Numbered from the stretch's first letter, positions 20,551 to 32,750 are shown. The stretch: DNA of 64,000 nt from Parelaphostrongylus tenuis (GCA_019055375.1 JAHQIW010005280.1:558001-622000), one strand, 5' to 3'. The notes: a model not told the origin generated them from the letters alone. Numbers and translations are program-made.

Positions 20551-21170
20551 TTATAACTATAATAGTACATATTCTGAAAACCCCGCACCAGTTCGTCAAC
20601 AAAAGCAGAATATGGATCTATCCAATTTTTTCCATTATTTACACTCCCAAATGGTTTACCGCCAAGTCGTGGCTGGGGGGTGCTCCTGGATATCGGAGTG
20701 CAAAGTACAGGAGGGGGTCCGGCCACCCAGAAGAGCCACCTGAGCTAAGAAGTCTGACGTTTCCACCCGGAGAGCCCAGTTAAAGGTAAATCGTACCAGG
20801 AATGACCGCCGTCCTGGTAGCTACTAGCCGCAAGGTGGTAACTCCCCATGACCCACAAGGGCTAGCAACTGCTCTGACGCGGCGACGAGTTGAAGAAGCC
20901 CCAGCCAAGCTTACCTCGGGATTCTAGGGAGCAAAACAGCTAAACCAAGTGCTTCGCTGTGGCTGGGGTTCACACTATTAGTGGAGATGGGCCGTCCAAG
21001 TATCCAGATATGCACTGTCTAGACGTCAGTGATTCTTTTTCATGCCGAAGTCAACTCCTCCTTTTTCAAGTTGTGAAGTTGAACTTCGCCTTGACTGAAC
21101 CCGACCTCAATGCTATTGATATCCGAGATCTAGTGCTTTTACTGCTTTTTTCGCAGTGTTATAATGCTTC
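20551..21170. other. No gene recognised; small G+C-rich stretch
   Basis: 20680-20960 is G+C-rich with CACCCGGAGAGCCCAG and ACTAGCCGCAAGGTGG-like text and overlapping short frames. None has a motif or splice context that I can support. The rest is unremarkable. Confidence 0.3.
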
Positions 21171-21176
21171 ATATAT

Positions 21177-21312
21177 ACCTAAGAGAAATGAGTGGTGAGC
21201 AAAAATACCTCAGATGAGAGTCGAACCCGAGTTTCATCCATACCACTATGGATGAAACCCGGGTTCGACCCCCAACTAAGGTCGTATTTTTGTTCATCAC
21301 TCAATTCTCTTA
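21177..21312. repeat. SINE-D palindrome with a tRNA B-box in each arm
   Basis: TAAGAGAAATGAGTGGTGAGCAAAAATAC is mirrored by GTATTTTTGTTCATCACTCAATTCTCTTA. The inner parts AGTCGAACCCGAGTTTCATCC / GGATGAAACCCGGGTTCGACC each contain a GGTTCGA-type B-box. The loop is only a few bases. Confidence 0.7.
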
Positions 21313-21319
21313 GCTATTA

Positions 21320-22405
21320 ATATCATTATTTAAAAGCTATTATTTGGCAGACCACGCAGATAACCTCAAGGAACTCTGTGCTGGATTCGACCACGTATTT
21401 CGGATGGATTTGTGCCTTTTCGGTGAACAACTGATAACACAAAAGCCCTCCAAAGGTTTATTTTTCTCATTACTAACAGTGTCAGTTCATAATTTTACCG
21501 ATAATCAATCGGCTTACAAGGACTCCACGAAGGTAGACTCGTATATAAGTTATGAGATAACACTGGTAGATAAGCTAATGAAAATAACAAGCGGCAAATG
21601 ACAACAGTAAGATGATAATGAGCCTGACCACCAGGTACAACGGATAACAGGAGTTCATAACAATTGCCACGCGATCGCATACGACGATTCACTCTGCCAG
21701 GGGAGGCATCATCGTCTCGAGCGTGGGTGGATGGGCAGTCATTACAAACGGAGTAAAGAAGAGAGACAATCGCCGACTTAGCGATGGCTACAAGTCGCAA
21801 TAACAAAAGAGAGTCTTTGTGAAGCAAAAGTGGAGTGAAAAGGTAGCAGCGGCAGTACTTAGCGTCCTCCATTTATGGGAACGGGGACAAAACAATATGG
21901 GCAACTTATAAGCCAAAAATCACACAAGTAGACGTCGGAATCAGGATTTCGTTTTTTCTTAGTAATCTCGCTGACATAAGAGCATATAGAGATGTTAAGT
22001 GAACACTACACTACCAACGAAAACCGATCCGAATGTGGTATTACGAAAAGGATCGCTTAAAATGACAATTGAGTTATCGTGGGAGCTTGGTGCGATATGC
22101 AGTTATGTACATGGGTTCGTGGGAACGTGCAGCATAGGCAATGTAGGGGGAAATGACCGACATTCACGTTATGGAAACCATATAGAAACATGATAATCTG
22201 CTTTATATTCAAAGTCACGACACTGAGAAACAGACTTAAGTACCAAAAAATGGGCAATACTAGGGAGCCGGACTCGGAAGACAGGTTGATTGATTAATTA
22301 ATCATTCGCCAATAGACAATATAAACCACGTGTTGAATTTAGAGGACTAATTTTTTGTAGATCTTTTTCTCTTAAATATTTTTCAGGCGTGCACATCGTC
22401 CTTCT
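21320..22405. other. 3' flank of sqd-1, nothing recognised
   Basis: Open frames of 60-125 residues overlap each other here on both strands without motifs or splice sites that I can use. The part next to 22405 should be the sqd-1 3' UTR; no canonical AATAAA was seen close to the stop on the minus strand. Confidence 0.3.
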
Positions 22406-25400
22406 TCAGTACTGCTGCTGCTGAGCCAGTTGCTGGTATCGTTGCCCAGGCCCACTTGTATTGCCATTCTGGCGAGCACCCTGCTGGAATGAGTCGTATG
22501 CCGCCCCTAAAAGATCATAATTCATATTTTTCGAGGAATAGATGTGAGTGAAGTGAATATGGGAGGCTGAGTATATTCACTTCGCATAATAACCGGTACT
22601 ATTCGGTTATAATGCTACAAGTGAAAAAGCGATCTCACTCACTGAAGAGGACTTTTTACATAGGAGTGTTAGTAACCACTCAAAAGCTGAGACCTCAGGC
22701 TACAGCCCCACGTTGCCGGTTTTTGATAAAGCTTTGCTTGACGTTGCTACAGGAGGAGATTTCTTGCATTGCAGACGCCCACATTTCTCGCCATACAAAG
22801 CTCTTTCTTCGAACTATTAGTAATCATTCGATAGCATTGTCGTTTCTGATTCCAATGCTATGCTTATATCCTGAAAGAAAGTTCCACTGAAAGCACTAGG
22901 TAAAATAAATCAAATTCCCACCAGCGATCAACGGCCACATCGACCAACTCACGTGCTGGTGAGTGAGGGGCCCACGTGAACTACTGACGCGATACTTCTC
23001 TGCACGTTCATATGCCCGAAAAAATCGATGGTCATCACGCCATCGAACGTGGCTAACTCACGCACCAGCACGTGAGTTGGCCGACTCGGCCATTGATCGC
23101 AGATGAGAATTCTACTTATCTTACCTGTTGCGTTTCACCGAGACGGTCTTTTCAGGATATAAGCATAGCGTTGGAATCAGAAACGATTACGCTATCGAAT
23201 GATTACTAATAGTTCAAAGAAAGAGCTCTGTCTGGCGAGACATATGCGCGTCTGTAACGCAAGAAATCTAATCCTATAGCAACGTCAAAAAAAATTTCTC
23301 CGAAAACCAGCGACGTGGAGTTGTAGCCTAAAGTCTCAGCTTTCCAATGGTTACTGAAACTCCACATCAGATCGGTTTTTTACTTGTCCCCTCATAAATG
23401 AAAAGAACCCAATAACCTAAACTCTCGTTAGGATCAGAACAAAGTCTGGCCATTTTTTTAGAGTAAAACAAATGATGAAACTACCCCTTTCGCTGAACAA
23501 GAACTTTTCATACGAGTGTTAGTTGTCATTCGAAAGCTTGAATCTTTGCGACTGCGCTGCGTGGCCGTTTTGCCCTTCTTGAAGGGCCTTTTATAACGCT
23601 GCAAAGGAAAGAAAATATTTGTGTTACAATCACGCATATTTCTCGCATTATTGGACTCTCTCCTCAAACTAGAAGTAACCGTTCGATATTGTAAGTTTCG
23701 ATGATTCCAACACTGCGCTTATTCTCTAGAAAGACCATTTCGTTCCAGTGTAGCAGGGAGAACGAAATTTTGAAAAAAAAACACATGCTGTAAATTTCTT
23801 GTCGGTTCGCGTGCGGGCTGGGAATGTGCTGGCAACGGATTCGATATGGCGTCCCGCGATCGATCGACTGATCGCGATGGCGCGACTCACATGTGGAGTG
23901 CAATTTTTGTTTTTTTTACGGGAACTTTTCTCCGCTTTGAAAGAAATTCCACGTTAAACGTATGAATCTTATATTACAAGATTTCCTCTATACAATCCTA
24001 TAATTTTCGTGCTTACAGCGAAGTGATAGTAAAAGCATGCAGTCAGTGCACACATAATTTTATTTTGGACGGCCATGTGGCGCAGCAGCCAAAGGCTCAA
24101 GCTTTCAAATGATTACTAGCACTCCTTTGAAAAGTTCTCGTCCAGTAAAAAGAATCGTTTCTTCATTTTCTTCCAGTTTAACATAAAATAACCCAAAGTT
24201 GGATGTTAAATGAAGGAAACACAACATTCATCTACGTAAAACTGACCTCCTGCACCGTAAGCATTCCCGTAAGCAGCAGATCCGTTCTGTTGTCCATAGA
24301 AAGAATTGGCAGCACCATACCAGTCTCCCCAACCAGCAGCACCTGCACCGTATGGCATTCCCATTTGTCCCCACGCTCCGTACCATGCGGCTCCATTAAC
24401 ACCACCTCGTCCACCGTAAGGTCTCATTCCATTTCCACGACCACCCATTGCCGCGAATCGCTTTCCTTGAGGCACAGCTTTCTTTACGTCGCACTCACGG
24501 CTACCAAATGTCTGCTTTGCTTGAGCAGAAGCTTTATCTGCCGCCTCTTCTTCCTCAAATACGATGAACGCGAAATTCCTACGCATCTTTGTCTGCTTGT
24601 CGAAGGGCCATTCGATGTCTTCCACCTTGCCAAACTGTTCAAAATGCGTACGAAGTTCACCTTCGTTGTAATCCGATGGTAGCCCGCCCACAAAGACCTT
24701 CTTATTCTCTCTAGATTTAGCGGGCTTCACCTCGACCTATAAGATCGAATAAACACCTTGAGCTATACAATCAACAAATAAAAAGATCTGTCATTACAGA
24801 TCAAACCACAGACTAACCTGTTTGTTTTTGATGGTCTGCTCACGAGCAGCAAGCGCTGCTTTGCATCCTTCCCCGGTTGTGAATTCAACAAATGCAAAGC
24901 CTCTTGAACGGCCAGTGATACGATCGAACTTCACCTGGGCCTGAGCGACTTCGCCAAACTGTTGGAAGTGATTGGTAAGGTCTTCATTGAGCACATCGTA
25001 TGCTATACCTCCAACAAAAATCTTCCTGAAAAGGCACGATAATCTCAAGAAATTTGAACCAACCATTAAACACTGAAGAAAGATAGAGGATGGAGCTCCC
25101 GAGGTCGATCGAATCCTCGGAGATGCACCATGCATTCCTATCCAACTTTGATCTTCGAAGTCATCGAACGCATATCTGGCCTATGACTCGGAGTGGCCTA
25201 GTGGCGTGTCAAGCAAGTTCTGCTACCCTCCCAGCCAAGTTTGGCAATTCACCGACAGCGAAGGGATGAAAGGCATGATGAGCCTAGAACGTCGCGGGAT
25301 CGAACCATCGACTATCGACTGGTCGTGTCGCAAAGCACCTCTAACCACTGGGCCATGCACACATACACTAACGACATCAGAAAATAGAAGGACTAACTTG

Positions 25401-25483
25401 TCTTCGTTCCCCTTGTTGAAGTGGCCATTTTCTTTGACAGTCTCATCGGTGTTCTGATTTACTTTACTATCATGACCATCCAT
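22406..25483 (-). CDS. sqd-1: SQD-1-type hnRNP with two RRMs, four exons
   Basis: Minus-strand exons 25398-25483 (ATG), 24818-25025, 24247-24736 and 22406-22506 (TGA at 22406-22408) join in phase to 294 residues. Introns are 372, 81 and 1,740 bases; donors are GTTAGT, GTTAGT and GTCAGT; acceptors are TTTTCAG, CTTATAG and CTTTTAG. RRM1 has RNP2 KIFVGG (30-35) and RNP1 RGFAFVEF (70-77). RRM2 has RNP2 KVFVGG (111-116) and RNP1 RNFAFIVF (151-158). VPQGKR follows, then a Gly/Tyr/Ala/Trp-rich tail (192 onward) ending in SFQQGARQNGNTSG and QQLAQQQQY. This matches Drosophila Squid/hnRNP A/B/D proteins, which bind mRNA in nucleus and cytoplasm; the C. elegans member is SQD-1. Intron 1 contains a SINE-A copy and intron 3 two foldback elements. 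A 159-residue plus-strand frame over exon 3 is only its antisense shadow. Confidence 0.93.
22610..23400. repeat. Long foldback element in sqd-1 intron 3
   Basis: Left half (GTGTTAGTAACCACTCAAAAGCTGAGAC... CATTCGATAGCATT... TGCTATGCTTATATCCTGAAAG) is mirrored by the right half (CTTTTCAGGATATAAGCATAGCG... GCTATCGAATGATTACTA... AAAGTCTCAGCTTTCCAATGGTTAC). The centre has its own palindrome (ACCAACTCACGTGCTGGTGAGTG / CTCACGCACCAGCACGTGAGTTGG). No coding capacity. Confidence 0.8.
23455..24175. repeat. Second foldback copy in sqd-1 intron 3
   Basis: Left half with ACGAGTGTTAGTTGTCATTCGAAAGCTT and TTCTCGCATTATTGGACTCTC; right half with ACATAATTTTATTTTGGACGGCC and AAATGATTACTAGCACTCCTTTGAAAAGTTC. The centre carries the palindrome GTCCCGCGATCGATCGAC / TGATCGCGATGGCGCGAC. 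It ends about 70 bases from the exon 3 donor. Confidence 0.65.
25083..25370 (-). mobile_element. SINE-A copy in sqd-1 intron 1
   Basis: Minus orientation: GATGCACCATGCATTCC, CGAACGCATATCTGGCCTATGACTCGG, TTCACCGACAGCGAAGGGATG and the head CGCGGGATCGAACCATCGAC ... CAAAGCACCTCTAACCACTGGGCCATGC (reverse B- and A-box). The SINE and the host gene are on the same strand. Confidence 0.7.
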
Positions 25484-26406
25484 AATTGTACTGAAACGCG
25501 TGAAAATAGACAGCTGAGAGAGGTAAATTCGGGGGAGAGAAAAGTTCGGATCACTCACCTCTACTAGAAATCGGTTGAGTTGAATACAGAATAGGGAGTT
25601 ACAAAAAGGTGAAGAGATTACGAAAAATCCAGAGAGAGAGAAATATGGGGAAAAAAAAGTCTTGAGACTATCTAGAAAATACCCTAAAAAGTCCACCGAA
25701 AAGCAGAATGAATACGAATGAGGTAAGCACCGAGAAAACATCCTCAGAACATCCGAGAGCAAAATCGATCAATAATCGATCAATACTCGATCATCACGAA
25801 TCATACTAACATCTCGTCGATCAATAAATGCGAAGGGGCGACTTTCACTAATCTCGGCGGCGCGTAAAATCAAAAAATAGAAGCACTTTGCGGAGAATTT
25901 TTCTGCTTTTCATAATCAATTTAGTCTTCAAGCAATGAATTTCAGGAAATTTCCGAACGGAAACGTCTCGAGGAAAATTTCTCCAAAATCCCTAAATCTC
26001 AGGAAACGGCATTTTCAGCGATCGGACAAGACGAAATAAGGAATTCCGCGAAAAAAACAAGTAAAATCAGTGGAAACTACTTTTCTGAGAAAAAAGAACA
26101 GTATAGACTTCCGGATTTCTGGCAAGGTTTCTTAAAGGAGAATTTCAAAAATCTCACTTTACGATTTACAATGAACTTCAAATACTGTAATGAGCGGCGT
26201 CACTGCTCTTTCCGTGCAGGACCCACTGCGCGAGAATCACCGTAGTCATGAACTCCGTCGCGTCCTTTAAATCAGTGATCCGCCGCGGTGAACTACTGAC
26301 TGGTCGGGTGGGGGTGCTAGGTTTGGGCGACCTGTGGCCATTTTTTTTTTCAGTTTTAGTCATAAAACTTCAGAATAAAGAGGCAGTACAACAGAATCCT
26401 TCATTT

Positions 26407-26515
26407 ACTTGGGTATGGCTCGCGTAGTGCAATGGTTAGCAAGTGCTCCGGGGAAGGGTGAGATTCGAGTTCAAATCCCGCCCGAGGTTCGATGTTTTAT
26501 ATATCACTTAGTATC
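26407..26515 (+). repeat. tRNA-like SINE-B head
   Basis: GGCTCGCGTAGTGCAATGGTTAGCAAGTGC (A-box-like), GAGTTCAAATCCCGCCCGAGG (B-box) and TTTTATATATCACTTAG. The acceptor arms do not pair, so this is not an intact tRNA. Confidence 0.55.
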
Positions 26516-26799
26516 ATTCGATATTAACTTGATGGTCTCGTCATCGACTTTCTCCACTGACCTCGCTAGCGATCATATAATTCAGTCTTGGTGAGTAGAG
26601 GCGAGCTTAACAATAGCGGGCGATCAATTATTGATTTCTTTTCTCCTTTTAGTTAAGGGTATGGAAGGATTTGGCAGAGTAGATAAGGTCTCAGTTTAAT
26701 CTTTTCAGACTTTGAAGAGATCGAAAACGCCCGAAACGCTGGCCGATCTGCGTAGAATAAGACCTGCTGTTATGGCCTCAATTCCGTTCATCGAGAAAA

Positions 26800-27240
26800 C
26801 CCCGATTGATGTGGAGAGATGTGCCCCGATTGAGTGGAATGCGGGTTCAAGTCCTGCCTGACGCAAATGTTTTGCACATCACTCTACATCAATGGGTATA
26901 TTTATAACATCATAGCATCGCAACAAGCGGTCAATTAAAAGGAAATTCTATTTGATCATCTAGTATCTAATATCTTTCAGGTGGCTGGGTTCGATGTCGA
27001 TAGCGACGAGCGGGGCCAAACCGTTGACGGTTGGTTGCTGACAGGTAAATGCGCTGTGTCATAGAAAGAGTGGTGTCAAGACAGGTGTCGGTGGTGCAAG
27101 AGATGGAGCACGCACCTCCGGATTGGAAGTGCGCGTTCAAGTCCCGCCTAGCGCAAATGTTTTGCACATCACTCTACATCAGTGGATATATTCGTTACAT
27201 CATACCACCGCTGAAGGCGGTTAAATAAAAAAATGCTATC
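26800..27240 (+). mobile_element. SINE-B copies in tandem
   Basis: Two units, each with a GGTTCAAGTCCTGCC / CGTTCAAGTCCCGCC B-box followed by GCGCAAATGTTTTGCACATCACTCTACATCA. The second (from about 26970) is the fuller: ACCGTTGACGGTTGGTTGCTGACAGG, GTGCAAGAGATGGAGCACGC, and a tail AGGCGGTTAAATAAAAAAATG. Confidence 0.65.
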
Positions 27241-27599
27241 AAAACACTGATTTTTTCGATCAATATCGATTTCAAAAAAGCCGCTTTTGGAAGCAGAGAG
27301 CTGGTTTTGTCGAAGGACAATGAGAAGGACAAGGATTCAGCCACCCGGATGATCTAAGACGAAGCTCGTAATAGCCTCGTATCAGTGCTCGTCAAGAAAA
27401 TTAGTGTATAAGGTGATGGCAGGAACGCAGTGATTTGGTAGTGTGTAACAGTGGTTCAGTTCTATTACTAGTAGCGAGATGTTTACTGGAACGGGTTCAG
27501 AAAAAATTGTAGAGAGAAAAAACTGTGGAAAGAGAAAGAAGGAATCTGTAAAAGAAAGAGGAATGAAAAGCTGTGAGAATAAAGAAGAAAAGCCGTTTA

Positions 27600-27970
27600 G
27601 CCCATGACGTTGAGTGACATGCAAGACTTCGAACGTCAGACGAGAATCAAACCCGCATTTCACTGATTCCGGGAGCGCGTGCTAACCAGTCGCAGTACAG
27701 CAATTGGGTTCAGTGCCGATATGTGATCGCAAGCCAAATCGCTGACGGTTGGCTGCTGATAGATCGATGCAAATGTATCACCAAGAGTAGTGGCAGTATA
27801 GGAGCGTCGGTTTGCATTTAGTTAGTCCGCGCCCTTCGGAAGGGTGAAATGCGGGTTCGATTCACGTCCGATTTTCCAAAATTTGCATATCACTCGACAT
27901 TTATGAGTATTTGACTACAGCAACATGCCACCACTGAAAGTGCAGTTGAATAAATGTTCTGAGATAAAAA
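27600..27970 (+). mobile_element. SINE-B copy plus minus-strand head fragment
   Basis: 27625-27690 carries a reversed head (GACGAGAATCAAACCCGCATTTC). From about 27700 a plus copy: CAAATCGCTGACGGTTGGCTGCTGATAG, AATGCGGGTTCGATTCACGTCC, TTTGCATATCACTCGACATT and a tail CAGTTGAATAAATGTTC. Confidence 0.55.
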
Positions 27971-27999
27971 TCGGTTCTTTCTGCTCAGGAGGGAACAAA

Positions 28000-28965
28000 C
28001 GAAAAACCGATCTCAATCGCTGGAGAGGAACTTTTCCTAGGATTGTTAAAGACCATTCGAAAGCTCAGATTTGAGGCCACAGTTCCACGTCACCGGTTTT
28101 TCAAACATCTCTTTATAACGTTGTGGCATTCAGATCAAAAATTTTGTTCACACTCGCCTTTCGCCTTGAAATTTATCATACGTATAATTCGCAGAATAGA
28201 GCATGTAGCGCAGTGGTTAGAGGTGCTCTGCGTCACGCACGAGGTCAATGGTTCCTTGCGCTCATGGCTTACCAAGCCATCCATCCCTCCGGGGTCGGTA
28301 AAATGGTACCAGACTGGTCTCAGACTTGTAAATTCTCGTAGCATCTTAGTCAATCCTTTTTTGGGGTTTCTTCCGAAACGGAGAAAAGTTCCCCACTTGA
28401 ATAACAAAATATCGACGGTCCCGCCTCGCCCCGCCTCTGCCAGACCCCCTGTCACGGCCCTCGCTTTGTCGATTAGCTTGTAAACAACGTTGCCAAAAAT
28501 GTAAAACTCGATCTTATTTCCTTACTGAACCGTAATTCCAAAGATAAGCACATCGCTAGAGTCAGGAAACATTACGCTATCAGTTGATTAGTAATTGTTT
28601 AAACAAAGAGCTCGTCCGGAGAGGTTCGAAGCACAAATCCAAAGACCAGAGGAGCTCGCATGATCAGAGGAGCTTTTCAAGAAGCAAACACATTTTTGAG
28701 TTCCTTTGAACTTGTGGTATAGTTTGAGTACTAGCACTCTGAGGATGGAGTTTTCTCCAACGAAAATAAACGAGATGAGAGAAAAAAACACGTGGTTTTA
28801 TAAAACATGATTTTATTTTGAATGTTATAGCGTTGTAAAGGGGTGTTTTCAAAAACCGACCACGTGGGGCTATAGCCTGAAGTCTCAGCTTTGACTGTTT
28901 ACTAACAGTCTTATGAAAAGTTCTTCCCCAGCGAATAAAATCGATTTTTCACTTGTTCCTCCCAA
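28000..28965. repeat. Foldback element interrupted by SINE-A
   Basis: Left part GATTGTTAAAGACCATTCGAAAGCTCAG and GCCACAGTTCCACGTCACCGGTTTTTCAA; right part CATTACGCTATCAGTTGATTAGTA and GGGCTATAGCCTGAAGTCTCAGCTTT. Between them lies a truncated SINE-A. Confidence 0.55.
28195..28345 (+). mobile_element. SINE-A copy, 3' truncated
   Basis: GCATGTAGCGCAGTGGTTAGAGGTGC, CGAGGTCAATGGTTCC (broken B-box), ACCAAGCCATCCATCCCTCC, GTAAAATGGTACCAGACTGG and CTCAGACTTGT, then it stops. It sits inside a foldback element. Confidence 0.7.
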
Positions 28966-29266
28966 TCAGAAAGAACCGAAAAATCATCAGAAGAACTGAT
29001 GTGGAAAAAGATGATGCAAAGATGATGGTGTTTTACGGAGGAAAGATTCATAGTGGTAATCTTTTATCTTAGCCTGACGCAAGACTAGTAGGGAAATATT
29101 AACAATCTTGTAATATTAATGATATTGATTACGATCACAGTAACCTCCTGGCCGCTAAGCACTATAAGAAAAAGTGACCATTATTGTTGAAAATTGATAA
29201 AAGTCGGTGTTCAAAATGTGATTTATATCGATCCAATATACGAAAAAAATAAACTGAGAAATTCTG

Positions 29267-29503
29267 TTGCGCTCGAGTTATAATAATAAAAACAATGTCG
29301 ATGTCGTCCATGTCATCGCCGTTAGGAAGATGCTGCCTGAAGTTACGTTTACATTAGTTATGCTTGAGACAAGTAACGAAGGGGGTGTGGTGCTGGTGAT
29401 TATGAAATTGTACCAAACACTCAGCGAAGCCAGAAGTAAACATGAACTGATGCCGTTAGAACAGGTCTTTGTGGAAAATATGAAGGAACATGACAATTTG
29501 TAA
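29267..29503 (+). other. Unassigned 78-codon open frame
   Basis: The frame reads like protein (VVHVIAVRKMLPEVTFTLVM, then LYQTLSEARSKHELMPLEQ and ending MKEHDNL). It has no recognised family or clear splice context. The complementary frame is also open, so strand is unsure. Confidence 0.2.
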
Positions 29504-29549
29504 CATTGTCACTTAGCAGTGCTCATCACCTCGCTCTTGCCACGATAGT

Positions 29550-29920
29550 TTATGTGACATAGTTCTGAAGACGTTCCAATTTTCCATGTTCTTCCCAGAA
29601 CCTTACCAGCTTTTCTCGTTCCACATAGTTGTTCACCGACACTGCGATGTTTTCTTGCAACTGACCTTCAAAGGAGTCCGTGGAGAAGGCACGATTTGTG
29701 TGCACAAAGAAACCAGAAATTAATGTTCCAGTGACGTTTTTCAGATGGTTAAGCAATATTACTATATAATTTTTTTTTGGTATTAAAACATGACCCAATA
29801 CCACATCCGGCATTCTATACATACTTACCACTTCTTTCATCCAATGCGCCTTTTGTATCTCCCAAAGGCAAACGTTTTATGTGAAGTCGGCTATTGCCTT
29901 CCTTTCCGTTATGAATCGTT
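29550..29920 (-). CDS. Candidate two-exon gene end, unidentified
   Basis: An upstream piece (about 29829-29915; HIKRLPLGDTKGALDERS) ends at a strong GTAAGT donor. A downstream piece to TAA at 29550 includes NRAFSTDSFEGQLQENIAVS and REKLVRFWEEHGKLERLQNY. The phase agrees if the acceptor is TTATATAG just before 29777, but that site lacks the usual pyrimidines. Family unknown; could be a relic. Confidence 0.3.
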
Positions 29921-31479
29921 CAGTGCTGGTTGAGTTGATTCTCACTCGACTCCGATAGCCATACTAGTGCGTTCATACGTGAGCTGAAGGGGTGTGCCTG
30001 TCTCAAACAGGTCTGCTACCAACGTGCCGCTATCCGATGGATGAGGCTTTTGATGGACCAGTGCGGGATCAAACTAGAGCATGGCTTTGTTGGGTCGTAT
30101 GCGTAATGAACGGGATTACTACCTTTACCCTACCATGATTCCATATAAAGTGTTACATATGATACATTACTATCACTTTTACAGTCTTTAACTTAAAATT
30201 CACTTAAACTCTTTACTGCGGATTCTTAGGTGAATCCTTCAAGACGTCATTTTACAATCTTTAGTGATCACTGTTTAAATAACCGCGAGATTTGTGGCAG
30301 TTTAGTAGATAAATGTTTTCAGTTGAGAATCTTTCCATAATCTACGATGAAACAGAAGTGCAGTGCGGAAGGACCACAGGGAATTAAAAAAGAGTGACCT
30401 GATACTGGAGTGGTTCTACTAAACGTGTAAGAATGGAGTTTTTTTTTGTGGTATTCCCCTCAAATTGACCATAAAATAAATATTCCACTTCCAACATTGC
30501 ATTTTCTCTGTCTTTCCCATGAATTTCTTCTTCTTCTTTCTAGCGCTTTACGAAAGGATTAGCATTGACAACGTTTTTGCGATTTTCCTATCATGACCTG
30601 TGTTTCTGTAAAAACATTCGCGTTTTCCGCGTTATCTCTTAGGTTCTGCAAAACGTGAAGACTATGGCAAGTGTTTGCTCAGGTTGACTGTCACAAAGTC
30701 ACATTTGGAGTCATTTTCACTACTTATTTTCTTCAAGCTAGTTTGAATGAAGTAGTGTGATTACTCAAATATGATCTAAACGTGATGACAAGAATGGGGG
30801 CAGCAGTAGTAATGCTTAATCATCGCGAACTAGTGTGCGGGTTCGATCAGTCCCAAATTAAACCTCTCATTCGAACGGGGTCGGGACACTGTTAAGAGGC
30901 ATGTCTGAGATCAGTGCACGCTTTGTAATATACATGGAAATGTTTTAAAATGGCTATCTTAGGACTACAAGGCAGAATTGACTCGGCGTGCATCAGCGAA
31001 ATACATAAGGCACATTCCTCAAGCAGCTGGCGAACACAGGGCTTTGTGGATGAATGGATATAAGGAAACAAATCAAATCGAGGAAATGTTGTCGTCTTTG
31101 GAGCATATGTGAAGACGGGTCGTGTAGGATTCAAAAGTAGAAAAGGAGTGATGTGTAATAAAACAAAAAATGATCGACAGGGAAGTGCACTAAGGTGAAC
31201 TGGTTGACAGCTACACCAAGGCGTAGGTACTAGAATACTTCTAGCACTTTTACAAAATGCTATAGCTCAAAAGAAATGCAATGCTGAATGAGGTGAATTT
31301 TCACGTTTTCAAAAGTGTTTGGTATATTATTTCATCTTAACATTGATAGTTTTTACACTAAATACTTGAAAACTATTTTTAGTTAAACCGAAACCGAAAC
31401 TGTTAATGTTGAAATTGATTCTCTCTTCTCTGTTTCTTTTTACCTACTTTGACTCGTCGACACTATCATAATATTCAGG

Positions 31480-31539
31480 CGCTCCAAGAGAATTGCAGGG
31501 ACAAACTATGTAATGTCCAATTCAAACTGTGCGTCTGTA
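31480..31539 (+). other. Possible Cys-rich exon
   Basis: Between an ATATTCAG acceptor and a GTAAGT donor lie 60 bases encoding ALQENCRDKLCNVQFKLCV plus one base. The spacing of cysteines suggests an extracellular domain. No partner exon could be confirmed. Confidence 0.25.
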
Positions 31540-32524
31540 AGTCTCCCTCGACTCAGAGAACGTTTACTATCCTTTATATTATGTGCAGAACTTGCATTAG
31601 TATTACTCTGATGCTTTATCTAAATAGTTGCATCCGCTGTGATTGGATTTCTTGCATCATATGGCTTTTTTCGCCATTCCTTTTCTACTTGTTCGATAGC
31701 TTATCCAACACAGTTCAGTGTGCTGTGTACCGGTCCACTGAAAGCTTCTTTTACATTTTTCAATTTGGAAAAATGTTTTAGGGCGAAAGATTATGACTGG
31801 TCAAGACGATCCACCACCACAAAGATTCTTGCCCACTAGTTGTTTTTATCACATATGAGTACTGAAGTTGGAATTTTACGAACATCTTTTTAGCTACGAT
31901 AACATGCAAAATCATTAATAGAGATTGTATTGTAGTAATAGCACTGAATTTAATTCTCAGAATCTTCGAAAGTGCTGCCTGTCAAATAACTAGATGTTCA
32001 GCAACCTATTTATAATGATTCTGTCCTACTTTCAAATTTTTAATATGTTTTTTTTTTTACAATCGTCGACCCTTATAATTTGTAGTCCCGGCTTTCGGAT
32101 ACTTTTGTAATATAGATATCATCTTAAGAAATAATCTTTACACGAAGATGCACGAGGCTGGCGTGTCTCATAATTTCAACAACATACTTTTACAGCACTT
32201 CAAGGCTCTTCTGCACTTCTTCTTCAAAATAATTCGTAATCTTAGCAGTTCTCACATCACCGCACTTATAGAAAGGTTGGGTAGTTTAGAGGGCAAGGGG
32301 AGCGTGGCCTAGTATTTACCTAATGTAAAGAGAGGGAAAATCTTCCATACCACTGAAAAGTTATCAGAACCACGGTTTTTGTGATGCCTAATGGTTGCTA
32401 CTATAGCATAACTTCCCCCTCAAATCTTATCCACTTCCAAGTGTGGACGAGTAAAATTTGAATGCCTTGGTCAGAAATTGTTTATTCTGTTTAGGATTCT
32501 TTGTTTTAACGCTGTTTTAAGTTG

Positions 32525-32750
32525 GAACGGACATGGGACTCCACCCTCTCTCTCCGGCAGTCAACAACGTCCTATGGAACGCCAGCCACAGCAAGGCTAT
32601 CCTTGAGATTGTAAGGAGACTAGCTGAGCAGTATTCTACGCCGTTCAAGAAGAAGATGAATAACGATTTGAAAGCTAGAAGTACAGCGATCTGCACAATG
32701 AAAAAAAAAGGAAAGACTGTGATAACGGATCAAATAAAGTGCTAAAAGTG
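32525..32750 (+). mobile_element. SINE-C body fragment
   Basis: CTCTCCGGCAGTCAACAACG, CTATGGAACGCCAGCCACAGC, TATTCTACGCCGTTCAAGAAGAAGATGAAT and GTGATAACGGATCAAATAAAG follow the 5808-6060 copy. The tRNA-like head is missing. Confidence 0.45.

Noticed and set aside
24203..24682. 159-codon plus-strand open frame
   Set aside because: It is the antisense shadow of sqd-1 exon 3, which encodes a clear RRM on the minus strand.
25223..25762. 179-codon minus-strand open frame
   Set aside because: It runs through sqd-1 exon 1, its 5' flank and a SINE in a frame other than the RRM gene, so it is chance.
26407..26480. Functional tRNA gene
   Set aside because: A- and B-boxes are present, but the acceptor and anticodon stems do not pair and the sequence continues into the SINE-B tail.
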